A stretch of DNA of 64,000 nucleotides, taken from assembly GCF_000346465.2 (NCBI RefSeq), contig NC_034015.1, positions 17,593,510-17,657,509 of the forward strand. The letters run 5' to 3'. The notes under the pieces were generated by a model, which was given only the letters and a program-made list of their open reading frames with translations, was not told where the DNA came from and did not search any database. Source of the stretch: Prunus persica. Its lineage: Eukaryota; Streptophyta; Magnoliopsida; Rosales; Rosaceae. Shown here in pieces: positions 10,063 to 19,975 of this stretch. The position numbers and the translations under genes were made by a program. How positions within the stretch are numbered: the stretch's first letter is position 1; the number at the start of each line of letters is the position of its first letter.

Positions 10063-12456
10063 TTACAATTGGCCACGACGAGGTTTCATATTTTGAAAAC
10101 GTAGCATTATAGCTTCATTTTCAATACAATCAAAAACATCCTTCTCAACATAAACAAGCAAGCTATCACTCAACCATTGATCTCCCATTTTGTTCCGAAG
10201 TGGACCTTTGATAATATTCATGACGGAGAATGCCCTCTCGACTGAAGCAGTAGCAACCGGTAAAACTAGAGCCAATGTAATAAGCAAATACACATAATTG
10301 AATGCTCGATGCATCCTTGTCTCCACCATTTTTTTTGCAAGATCACCAATCCCATGCAAGTCAGAGAAATCACTACTCGAACTCACATAATGAATATAAA
10401 GCTCAAGTTGATCATCAAGTGCCAAAAGATCCCCATAAGAAAAGTCTTGAGGATAAAATTGAGCAAGACGAAGTAACTTTTGTTTATCAAAAGCTACAAA
10501 TGAATCATTTGGACTCAAACATGCCAAACAAATAAGCAACTCAGTATTTACCTCATTAAAACGATCATCTAACTCCGTAAGTTGCTCGTCAATGACATAA
10601 ATAAAGAGCTCCACACGATAATGATGACGATTTGTCTTTATTGGAGCATTACGCCTTGACCTCCCTGGAAGTACGAAGGGCTCATCCATGGTAGGAACAT
10701 CAATATGATGTTTGTCACAAAATGAAGACACCTCTTCAACCAATGCATCAAACCCATTATTCCTCATCCAATGTAGTTTTTCCTTGCATGATTTCACCAA
10801 AGCCATTGCATTCACAATTTCTTGATCTTTCTTTTGCAATGCTTGTGACACATCATTTGTGAGTCCCAATATAGCCTTCATTAAGAATAGGTGAAACACA
10901 AACTGAAAAGTAAGCATTTCCCTTTGAATCTTATTTGCTTCACCGGCACTATCATTGGGATTATCATCAATAATCATTTGAAGCACATGAATCACAGATG
11001 AAAACATAGAAATGATGCTAATAATGGTACCGTAATGTGAGCTCCATCGTGTGTCACCGGCACGTATGAGACTTGTTTCTTGATGCAAACCTCGCCCCGT
11101 TATAAGACAATCATTTTCAAAAGCTATCACAAGTTCTTCTTGGAGTTGTGCTCTAAGTGCATCACGCCGCTTACACGATGCTCCAACATGGTTAACCACA
11201 CTATTAGTGGTTGTGAAGAAAGAGGCAATATCAATATTCTTCTTTGCTACGGCAACAAGTGCTAGTTGAAGTTGATGAGCAAAGCAATGAACATAGTAGG
11301 CACAAGGTTGTTCTCTCAAAATCTTTGTTTTAAGGCCATTCAACTCACCTCTCATATTGCTAGCTCCATCATAACCTTGTCCTCGTAACTTGGAAAAGCT
11401 CAAACCATTGGAAGAAAAGAATATGTCAATGGCATCCTTTAGTGTACTTGAAGTGGTGTCGGTAACATGTTGAACCCCCACAAACCTCTCAATTACATGC
11501 CCTTTGTCATCCACATAACGCAACACCATAGCCATTTGCTCTTTCACAGAAATATCGCGTGCTTCATCCACCAATATAGAAAAGAATCTATCTTTTAAAC
11601 CACTCATGATGACATCAAGTGTTTCCCCGGCACATGCATTCACAATATCTTTTTGAATCTTTGGAGCTACTAACTTGAGATTCCCCGGAGCATTTTCCAA
11701 CACAACTTCTTTAACTTTCTCATCATTGTCTGCAAGGAATTGCAATAACTCCAAGTAATTTCCCCTATTGCTTGAAGTGGCACTTTCATCATTTCCACGA
11801 AAAGAAAGACCTTGTCTCAATAGAAACTTAGTGCACTTGATTGATGCAATTAAGCATCTTCGATATGCCATACGAGCTTGTTCAGAGTGTTTGCTCACAG
11901 CCGTTTCAATATGTGTATTTTGATTCATCAAATTTGTAGCGGCTTCTCTAGCTTTATTATGAACACTACCAACCGGTCCAACATGCACCTTCATTCTTTC
12001 TCTCCCTTTCTTCTAATTCTTAAACCCTGCTCCAGTGAAGGCTTCACTACCCACTTGTTCAAAATTGGATTTAAAGAGATAGCAATAAAGACAAAATGCA
12101 GCATCTTTAGATACACTATACTCCAACCAATCAAATTCATCAAACCATTGGGGAATGAAGCGTCGATTAAGTCCTGAGATATTACTTTGTGGGAAAGAAT
12201 GACCTCTAGGTTGACAAGGTCCTTTTTGTAGATATGCCCTTCGAACCTCATCTCTAATATTAGCATCATACTCAATCATACGAATTCTTAGTCCCGGGTC
12301 TGCCTGAAGATTAGCCAAAACCTCATCTAACTCACTTTGTCTTGAACTTGAAGTTTTTGAACTTCCCACACTATCCGAACTACCCAATGATGACTTTCTC
12401 TTAAAAAATCTTTCCATAATTCTACATAAATTAATCAAAATAATAACTAAAATCAA
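10063..12456 (-). pseudogene. hAT transposase (TTF-type zinc finger, DUF4371, hAT dimerisation) with one in-frame stop
   Basis: Cuts and pastes the surrounding element. Reading runs from ATG at 12456 to the stop at 10063, about 797 codons in one frame, broken by a single TAG at 12013-12015 between GAGFKN and KKGRERMK. The family usually has Trp there, so TGG to TAG is likely. The N-terminal part has the TTF-type zinc-finger region (FDWLEYS, FCLYCYLF). The middle has the RNase H-like core with ILVDEARDIS and GQGYDGASNMRG. The C-terminus has the hAT dimerisation region (ATASVERAFSVMNIIK). Length and domains are normal for ZMYM1-like plant hAT proteins. An ATG at 11994 could start a 643-residue product without the zinc finger. 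Confidence 0.9.
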
Positions 12457-12466
12457 TTCAAGAGAA

Positions 12467-12722
12467 CACCAAATTTATACCAATTAACCACAAAAAATTC
12501 ATAAATGAAACATCCAATAAATCTAAACAACACCAAATTTATACCAATTAACCACAAAAAATTCATAAATGAAACATCCAATAAATCTAAACAACACCAA
12601 ATTTATACCAATTATCCACAAAAAATTCATAAATGAAATATCCAATAAATCTAAACAACATCAAATTTATACCAATTAACCACAAAAAATTCATAAATGA
12701 AACATCCAATAAATCTAAACAA
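12467..12722. repeat. 64-bp tandem repeat, four copies
   Basis: Four near-identical units of 64 bp, with AAATTT at 12471, 12535, 12599 and 12663, lie directly upstream of the transposase start. They are AT-rich, and copies differ by only one or two bases. They probably belong to the transposase promoter or leader. Confidence 0.9.
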
Positions 12723-13016
12723 TATAATACAATCATAAATTCAATTTCAATTTAAGTAATTTAGGTTTAGAGTTAGAATTTACCTTGAATTGTGAGGTGG
12801 TGGAAGTGGAGGCAAGCTTTTGGAAATGGCGGAGCTGCTGGCAGCGGCGACAATGGAGGATTTGGGGCTTCAAGGCTTGGTGGGGAAGAGGGTTAAAGGT
12901 TTGTGGGGGGTGGGGATTGGGGATTTAGGTATGAGGGTTTAGAAAATAGGTATTTTGGGAAGAAAATTCGGGAGGAAGAAGAAGAGAAACTGATATGTGT
13001 TTTTTTTTATAACACC

Positions 13017-13340
13017 TGGGCCAAAACGACGTCGTTTTGGCCAGGTCTTTTAAAAAAAAATTTCGCTGGTCCAAAACGACGGCGTTTTGGCCAGCGGATT
13101 TTAAAAAAAAATTCGCTGGTCCAAAACGACGCCGTTTTGGCCAGCGGGTTTTTAAAAAAAATTCGCTGGTCCAAAACGACGCCGTTTTGGCCAGCGAGTT
13201 TTTAAAAAAAATTCGCGCGTCTGGTCCAAAACGACGCCGTTTTGGCCAGCGCATTTTAGTCCAAAACGACGTCGTTTTGGCCAGTCTGTTTTAAAAAAAA
13301 AATTAGAAGCTGGGCCAAAACGACGCCGTTTTGGCCAGCT
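13017..13340. repeat. Seven subterminal palindromes in the hAT element
   Basis: The 20-bp palindrome CCAAAACGACGTCGTTTTGG, or variants with CGC or GGC at the centre, occurs seven times at about 13020, 13070, 13121, 13171, 13228, 13261 and 13315. Each is followed by GCC, then a run of T and A. The array lies 160-480 bp inside the right end. hAT transposases bind short subterminal repeats, so these are candidate binding sites; that role is inference. Confidence 0.88.
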
Positions 13341-13502
13341 CCTTTGAAACAGAACACAGCCCCCTGTTCATCTTCTTCTTCCTCTTGTCTGCAGCCCCTC
13401 TCTCATGGGGTCATACCCCATTTCAAAGCTACCTTGTAGCTTGCTTCCATGGACTCCATGGGGTTGTTTGACCCCATTGACCCCACTGTGGGTCCGTCCT
13501 TG

Positions 13503-13510
13503 AGGACGTG
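13503..13510. repeat. Target site duplication, right (AGGACGTG)
   Basis: Perfect partner of 9917-9924. Confidence 0.95.
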
Positions 13511-13693
13511 GCTTATCATTCCGGGTCGGGGCTCATTTACACGGGTTGTGAAGACGGGTGGCTCAAGCGAGTTAAACTCAACGACTCGGAAAATCCCGAG
13601 TTTGTGGTGGAGAGCTGGGTCAACACGGGCGGCAGACCGCTCGGGCTCGCTTTCGGACTTCACAATGAAGTTGTCGTCGCTGATGCCGATAAG
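13511..13693 (+). pseudogene. Strictosidine synthase-like pseudogene, exon 1 (3' part)
   Basis: Continues the reading frame interrupted at 9924: [14 protein letters not shown], then VVADADK, ending before a GT donor, just as exon 1 of the intact SSL gene ends. The part from 13600 onwards is duplicated at 23471. Confidence 0.85.
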
Positions 13694-14569
13694 GTTGGTA
13701 CACGTAGGAAATGTTAAATATTTTTTTGTTATTTGGTTGTTTCTCTTCAATATATTTGGATTAAAAACATTATAATAGTTACGATAATCAAAGGTCTAAT
13801 ATCTATAATTGTTTAAAAAAGAAATAATTAGTTTGTTTAATCTCAGCCATTCATTTTGGCCTAATTTAATGGTTGAAAACTTTTTGAGTAAGAATTACTT
13901 GTGTCATGATCCGCACTCATATCTAAATGGGCTTGAAAAAACTAGAGTTTATGTGACACCGTTGATGAGCCCGACGAATAAATACAAATGTAATTTGTAA
14001 ATTACAAATCCAGTAATATACTTATGAAAAATATAAATATATACGTAAAAAAATATAGGTATATTGTTTATCAAAAAAAAAAGTACATAATAATTTATAG
14101 AAAATATAGATACACAATTATTTATAAAAAAAATAATAGGTACACAATAATTTATAGAAAATATAAATACACAATAATTTATAATAAAAATAATAGGTAG
14201 ATTATTATCCATGAAAAATCTAGGTACAAGAAATGAGATCCAAGTTCTAAAATCTGTAGGGAAAGATGGAACAAAATTTCAAAAAGGCAATAAGGAAAAC
14301 TGCATTTTTTGGCCAAGACATTGTTGATTGTATTGATGAATTTTAATAATAAAACGGATAATTAATTGCAGACAAAATTTTTAGAGGGAATCACCACAAT
14401 AAATTGGGAACCAAAAATTAAAACACCACCCCATTACACGTTGAAATATAAATAGGGGTATTTTGGCAATCAAAAAATGATAATAAATAAAATATTGAGC
14501 TTAATAAGGTAACTTGATCAATTGGATCTTAGTCATTGGTTTTTACTTATAAAAATTGGGTATTATTTA
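13600..14569. repeat. 970-bp direct repeat, left copy (SSL exon end plus intron)
   Basis: Nearly identical to 23471-24450, in the same orientation. It starts inside the SSL exon (TTTGTGGTGG) and ends in intron DNA at TATTATTTA. Because it begins in coding sequence of a host gene, it is a segmental duplication and not an LTR. The AT-rich inner part (about 13990-14190) has a third, shorter relative at 19140-19325. Confidence 0.9.
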
Positions 14570-14889
14570 GGGAGCTTTAGTAATATACCCAAAATAGGAG
14601 CTGAAATTATAAAAAAAACCTACATGAAATGCACTTTAGAAACATACCCAAAAATCATTTACTACATACAAAATGAGTGTTGAATTTCCTATAAATTACA
14701 TGACTGCCACTAACTAACTTAAAAGAAGCCCAATACAAAAAACACACAAAAAACCCATAACAAGCCAGCCTATATTTTTTTTAAAAACCCAAACTTAACT
14801 ATAAATATAAAATAAAATAAAAACACGAAAACCAAGGGCATGTCCCCACGACCATTCCTTCTCCATCAAACCTCTGCAAATCATGTCAT

Positions 14890-15362
14890 AGAAGTACATT
14901 GTTAATACCATGTTATAGAAAACACTGTTAATACTATTTTATAAAAAAATATTGTTAATACCATTTCGTAGAAAAACATTGTTAATACCAATTCATATAA
15001 AAAAACATTGTTAATACCATTTCATACCCAACAAAATACATTGTTAATACCATTTCATACCCAAAAAAATATATTGTTAATACCATTTCATACAAAAAGA
15101 CATTGTTAATACCATGTCATACCCAAAAAAATACATTGTTAATACCATTTCATACAAAAGACATTGTTAATACCATTTCATACCCAAAAAAATACATTGG
15201 TAATACCATTTCATACAAAAAGACATTGTTAATACCATTTCATACAAAAAACCATTGGTAATACCATTTCATACAAAAAGACATTGTTAATACCATTTCA
15301 TTCAAAAAATCATTGTTAATACCATTTCATACAAAAAACATTATTAATACCATTTCACATTA
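14890..15362. repeat. Minisatellite, CATTGTTAATACCATTTCATAC units
   Basis: About 15 or more units of roughly 27-35 bp share TTGTTAATACCATTTCATA and differ in the A-rich joint (CAAAAAGA, CCCAAAAAAA). There are no unique spacers, so this is a variable-length tandem repeat and not a CRISPR array. It lies inside the candidate chimeric element. Confidence 0.85.
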
Positions 15363-15799
15363 AAAAAAAATCCAGCAAGACATCCGATTGCAGAAACCAC
15401 CTCCAATTGTCTATAGTTTCACCAGATATAATCGCAAAGGCAAAAGGAAATACTTCTACAAGAAAAAATAAGTACACTGTTAATACTATGTCATAGAAAT
15501 CAACTTAGTTGCAAGGTATGAACAGTTGTTATACTGTTCATACCACTTACTGGAAGTTAACAACTACATCATTTTATTTACATAATCGATACAATAAAAG
15601 TGTACAACTCCATACCACTCAAAATCAATTACATCATTTCATTTGCATAATTAATTGATCTTTCATCACTCCACATACCATAAACATTGAATCGGAGCGG
15701 CTCCCACACATACTGCTCATTATCATTGTGCTTGTGGTAACAATGACCTTATCTCCAAACATATGAGCCTTTAGAAAACTGCTGTGACATATATGTACC

Positions 15800-17165
15800 C
15801 AAATGACCTGCAATGAGACTTCGCCAACTCAGAAACTTTCAACCCATGAATTCCTTGCTCTAGCAGTACTCTAAACAATTCACCCTTCAAAGTACTAGGA
15901 TGTAAACCGTACTTCACCATAAGGCTCATTTCCTAGATAACAGAAGATTCAATTTGAAAAACCAAATTTCACATTTATAGATAGGTTTATACAACAACAG
16001 ATAAAGCTTATTAATTGTAGAACATAAATAAAACCACCATAAGAAAGTAAATAAAGGCTCCTGCGCATGTGTAGTCATTAAAGCAAATAATTCCAGAGAC
16101 AAGCGGAGACAAATAAACATATGCTCAACAGTTGTTATTCAGGAATGCACGATAATGCCAACAAACAAAAGTGAAGAAACTATTTCCTTTAACATTCAAT
16201 CACTACATGTTATATGTAAAACCTAAAATTTCTGATTTAGGTCCTTAAGTACGGAAAATGAGTCTATCCAACTGGGGCTCTGCCTCAAGGTATAAACAGA
16301 TTATTAGGGGTAATGACAGATCTGTTATGTGAATGGAAAAACCTTTACCGATTCCACCAAATTGACAGCCTCCTATATATTTCCACACCAAATTTTGATT
16401 ACCCATTGAAGTCTCAATTTTTCATTTGTTGGACTAAAATGGTGGAACCACCTACGAAGCCATGAGATTGATTGGACAAAGCTACAACCCAATTGGAATA
16501 TGGGAATGTATTGGACAAATGAACCCCTCCCATTCACATAACAGATGGCAAAGCTCTACTTGCCAAATTGATGCACGGTTTGCAATCAACTCTTCTATGC
16601 TTGAAGTTTCTGGCTTGTTTTTTACTGTGACCCAGAACCTAACTAACCCATTACCCATAGTATACAGACAATTTTTCCACTTTTCAAAGCCAAGGTCGTC
16701 CTTTTGGAATTTGGATAGCACTTAACTTGCAGAATACAGATGTGTTGATAATCAAATCTCATAACATCTCTGCAAGAACAACCTATGACTTCAATCTATG
16801 CAATGAGAGCGTAGACGAAAAAGAATGGTAAGAGTAATGAGAGACCATTAGGCAGTATTAGCGAGCACAAAATAATTATTCCAAGCTTTTAGAGGTCGTA
16901 TAATCATGAATAAGAAAACAGACCTCATAAATATGAAAAAGCAAATGCAATAATAGATAGAGCATATGACATCTTTCACGAACGATGTCCTATATTTGTA
17001 AAAGAACTTAACAAAATCAGGCCTCCAACAGTTTGAAATTCACATACCTTGAACAGTTTCTTGACAATCTTTGGAGAAGAATCCCAAGGTTGCATACAGA
17101 ATGGCTGCTTCATCTTTATAGAATTTAGAGGAAACTTGGCCAGCAAATCTAAAATCCCAAAAATT
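15800..17165 (-). pseudogene. DDT-homeobox (RLT-like) chromatin protein fragments
   Basis: RLT proteins partner ISWI chromatin remodellers. Two exon-like pieces lie in the expected order on the minus strand. At about 17060-17165 a frame with KQPFCMQPWDSSP ends at a GT donor and resembles the start of a DDT domain. At about 15800-15933, after a CTAG acceptor-like site, a frame reads KYGLHPSTLKGELFRVLLEQ and KVSELAK, resembling the HARE-HTH region of RLT3-like proteins. The sequence between and after them does not continue a convincing gene. Recognition is from motif memory, so the exact gene is uncertain. Confidence 0.45.
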
Positions 17166-17234
17166 CCTTATCCACAGCTGAAAATACAATACATGTAGAC
17201 ACATACATATTACAACATTTCATTTTAGCTTCCA

Positions 17235-17665
17235 CAAGACTGGGCCTCATTTACGGTATGTTACGACCGTCGAAGTTCTGGTCGTTCATGCCTTCGGGCA
17301 TCTCTCATGGCGTTCTCATTGCTGAAGGTGACGAAGCCGAAGCCCCTGGACCTCCCAGTCTCACGGTCGTTGATGATCTAGAAACACAAAAAGAAACCAA
17401 ATCAAATCAGAGTCGTCCGTCAAAACGAAAACGTCAGAGTATAATCAAACAAATACACAATAATAAACAAAAAATGAAAAGGAATCTATCGATCTTCAAT
17501 CTTTGGGAAAGAAAGATCAAGTAACATAGAGAAACAGAAGATCAAGTAGTAAAGGTCGAACGACCCTGCGATTCGATGATCTCACCGAATGGAGAAAGGC
17601 CTTCTCCAGTGCATCATTGTTGGTGGCCCAGGCGAGCCCTCCAACGAAGCTTAGAATGAAGAGAT
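17235..17665 (-). pseudogene. Glycine-rich RNA-binding protein (GRP7/8-like) RRM fragment
   Basis: An RNA-recognition motif split by an intron at the position known for GRP7-type genes. The upper exon (about 17551-17665) reads FVGGLAWATNNDALEKAF and then loses frame by one base within what would be SPFGEIIES. The lower exon (17377 down to about 17235) starts after a TAG acceptor with IINDRETGRSRGFGFVTF, which contains the RNP1 motif, and shifts frame again after MRDA. The start codon region and the glycine-rich tail are absent. Two frameshifts and both truncations make it a pseudogene. Confidence 0.8.
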
Positions 17666-18034
17666 TGAACAAAAACTGAGGTGGAAGAACAATGATGAGA
17701 TTGAAGTGGAAGAACAAAAAATGAAAATTGGGGTTGAAGATAAAGATGAGAGACTGGAGGTCGTGTAATGAGTTCTAATCTGGTGTTGATTAGAATTCCA
17801 ATTTTATGTTAAAAAGGTAATAAAGGTATTTCATCTTAATAATTAAATTAAAAAATATACAGCTGTCGATTTTTGGGTTTATTTTGAGTGTGTTTATATA
17901 CATTAAATAGTATAGGGTATTTTTATAGTTTTATGTCTAGGAATGGGTATTTAACTAATTTTGTATAAAAAAAAACCACCTTACTAAGGACCATCCGTAT
18001 TGTTAATAAATATATTTTTGAATACAAGCGATAG

Positions 18035-18420
18035 TGAATTACGGGGTGTGGTGGGGCTGATGCAAGTTCTAGAGACATTCTAAAGTTTTGCGAGGAGAAA
18101 TTGCAAAAGCTATTATATATGGGAATTTGCCTAGCCCAACTGGTAAGATAGAAAGAAAGAAAAATTGTGAGGGAGAAGACCAATCTTGTGGGAGGCCAAT
18201 AATCCCTGATATGGGCTTTTGATTTGACAATTGGCAAACGGGTTTGTTGGTTTTACACCCTTTGGTTACATGAAAACTTTCAGTGTTGGGGGTTGGGGAT
18301 GATTAATTTACTTATTCTTTTTTTTCTTTGTTACATTGCAGGAAATCAAACAATAGACATAGTATTACTATTAGTAGTAAAATGAAAACGATTTTTTCAA
18401 TTCTAAGTTCTCCATAGACA
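18035..18420 (+). pseudogene. AAE1-like 3' end remnant (third copy)
   Basis: Matches about 5630-6040 of the AAE1-like gene, including codons for GEASSRE, LPSPTGKI and ANLVGG, and about 200 bp of 3' flank. Small deletions and an insertion disrupt the frame, for example in the segment before the GNLPSPTGK match. It is too short and broken to code. It lies beside other displaced pieces of the same locus (19325-19740 and 19742-19975). Confidence 0.85.
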
Positions 18421-18723
18421 TGAAATACAGAACGAACCAACCACTTTGTTCTTCATTTGGGGTCAACAAAAAACTAAGGTCCAAATGCCACGTCAGTGGG
18501 CTCCCTAGTTGGAAAAATCTTGGTCTAGAAGATAAACACCATCTGATTCTCATCCATATCCATATACACAAGATAAGTCACCAGCAAGAGCAACCCACCA
18601 CTCGCTCACCCCACCCCACCTGCACAATATCTGCAAGCATGCAGATGCAGTGCAGCCAATAAAAACTCCACAGACACTACTATAATCTGAACACATACAA
18701 TAGAGAAAACTACCGACCCAAAG

Positions 18724-19080
18724 TTATTGTTAAATTTAATACACATTTAAAGAATATAGAAAAATCTAGAAGAAATTAGAAAACTCAAGAAAGTTCATTA
18801 ACTTTGACAAAGTAAAGTTTTAAAAGATGATTATTGTAAACTCTAGAAAAAATTTAATAAGAATCTTATAATAAAGTAATAATATTATAAAGTAGTGAGG
18901 AGAAGAAGCCAAGTCCACCGACTTGGACAATGGCGGCAGCTTTAGTGTATAAATAGATGTTGTTGTCTCTTGTACAAGCCAAGAGAGTGAGAACGGGCCA
19001 AATAGCCAGCAAAAAGAGAGAGAATAGGCCAATAAGCCTACTCCTCTAGAAAGCCTACTCCAATAGGCCAATATCAATCA
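18724..19080. mobile_element. Possible solo LTR
   Basis: A block that begins TGTTAAATTT and ends CAATCA, with a TATAAATAG promoter-like box at about 18948 and a following TTGTCTCTTGTACAAGCC stretch of the kind seen in plant LTRs. No matching second copy or target duplication is visible in the window. Confidence 0.3.
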
Positions 19081-19139
19081 CCCCATTTCTTTTGCTTGCC
19101 ACTCCCTCTAACATATCGGCCCTAAAATTGCAAACCAAA

Positions 19140-19325
19140 AAAAAAAAAAAAAACTATAAATTACATATCTAATAATGTACTTATAAAAAAATATAAATAT
19201 AAATATATACGTATAAAAATATAGATATACTTTTTACCAAAAAAATTTACAAAAAAAATAGGTACACAATAATTTATAGAAAATATAGATACACAATAAT
19301 TTATAGAAAATATAGATACACAATA
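19140..19325. repeat. AT-rich repeat related to 13990-14190
   Basis: Shares the series ATATAAATATATACG, TAGGTACACAATAATTTATAG and similar units with the inner parts of the 970-bp direct repeats. Fragmentary third copy. Confidence 0.7.
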
Positions 19326-19740
19326 GCAAGAGTGATCTTAACAAAAACAAGAAGATAGTCTTAAGTGAAACAGTTGGACTAAAGTGGAATTCCTGCATTT
19401 GAATTCCACCCAGCCTTATTTTGGAGAGATAATTCACTTATATTATGACATGTGAATAAATTATACTAGGTGGTCGAACTACCGTATTATTCTATAACTT
19501 CTCCTTATGTTAGTCCTACCCCCAAATGCAAGGAATCAATTTTACTTATGAAAGTGGTTGGACGGGTGATGACGTGATCTCAGAATAAGAGTCTCTTACA
19601 AAAAAAAAGTCTAGCATAATTAGTCGTATAAAATCCGCATACCTAGCTATGACATCACATCCTGAACAGAACCAGTGACACAAATGTTGTGACACTAATA
19701 TTTAACAATACAATAAAGTGCAACCACACATATAGGTTGA
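19325..19740. repeat. Copy of AAE1-like intron segment 2526-2935
   Basis: Direct-orientation copy, differing by scattered substitutions and small indels. It joins directly to a reversed MITE copy, which in the AAE1-like locus lies 1.7 kb away, so the pieces have been rearranged. Confidence 0.75.
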
Positions 19741-19741
19741 T

Positions 19742-19975
19742 TTGGGGACACCTTTATAGGACTCACTTCGCATTGTATTTCACTAATCTAAACCGTCTAT
19801 GTTTTAGATAATCATTCAGAGATCATCTCTATAAAAAATCACTTGAATTCGATATCATTTGACCACTCATTTGTGTTATTGAAATTTTAGTACTTTCCAT
19901 GAAGCGCCGTGTTTATTGATTTTGCATGATACAATTGGATGTGGAAACGGTTTCCAATTTGTTTAATTTTTTGCA
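19742..19975. mobile_element. Truncated inverted copy of the 446-847 MITE
   Basis: Reverse complement of about 560-810. It keeps the core with GATATCATTTGACCACTC and has lost the palindromic end on the right side. Confidence 0.75.

Larger units (their letters stand above)
9925..13502. mobile_element. hAT transposon (3.58 kb) with TTF/DUF4371-type transposase
   Basis: The ends are inverted repeats: CAGGGACGGACCCA on the left, and the complement of CAAGGACGGACCCA on the right, with one mismatch. Perfect 8-bp target duplications (AGGACGTG) flank it. It carries a transposase on the minus strand, a 64-bp tandem repeat upstream of that gene, and seven palindromes near the right end. It interrupts exon 1 of an SSL gene. 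The clean ends and target site suggest a fairly recent insertion. The transposase has one in-frame stop, so self-mobilisation is doubtful. Confidence 0.93.
14574..17955. mobile_element. Candidate Pack-MULE-like chimera carrying two host gene fragments
   Basis: The left boundary (TTTAGTAATATACCC) and the right boundary (complement of AATTAGTTAAATACCC) form an imperfect inverted repeat of roughly 90 bp. The left end coincides with the point where the 970-bp direct repeat stops. Inside are a minisatellite, fragments of a DDT-homeobox gene and a glycine-rich RNA-binding protein fragment, both on the minus strand with intron-like gaps. No transposase and no clear target duplication are seen. The boundaries and class are tentative. 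Confidence 0.4.

Noticed and set aside
12903..13294. Several overlapping frames in the hAT right end
   Set aside because: They are translations of the CCAAAACGACG palindrome repeat on both strands.
14890..15362. CRISPR-like array of regular repeats
   Set aside because: Spacers are only short A-rich joints, not unique sequences, and the host is a plant; it is a minisatellite.
16462..16725. Open frames on both strands near 16.5 kb
   Set aside because: No motif or splice context; the minus frame may belong to the decayed DDT-homeobox fragment but cannot be supported.
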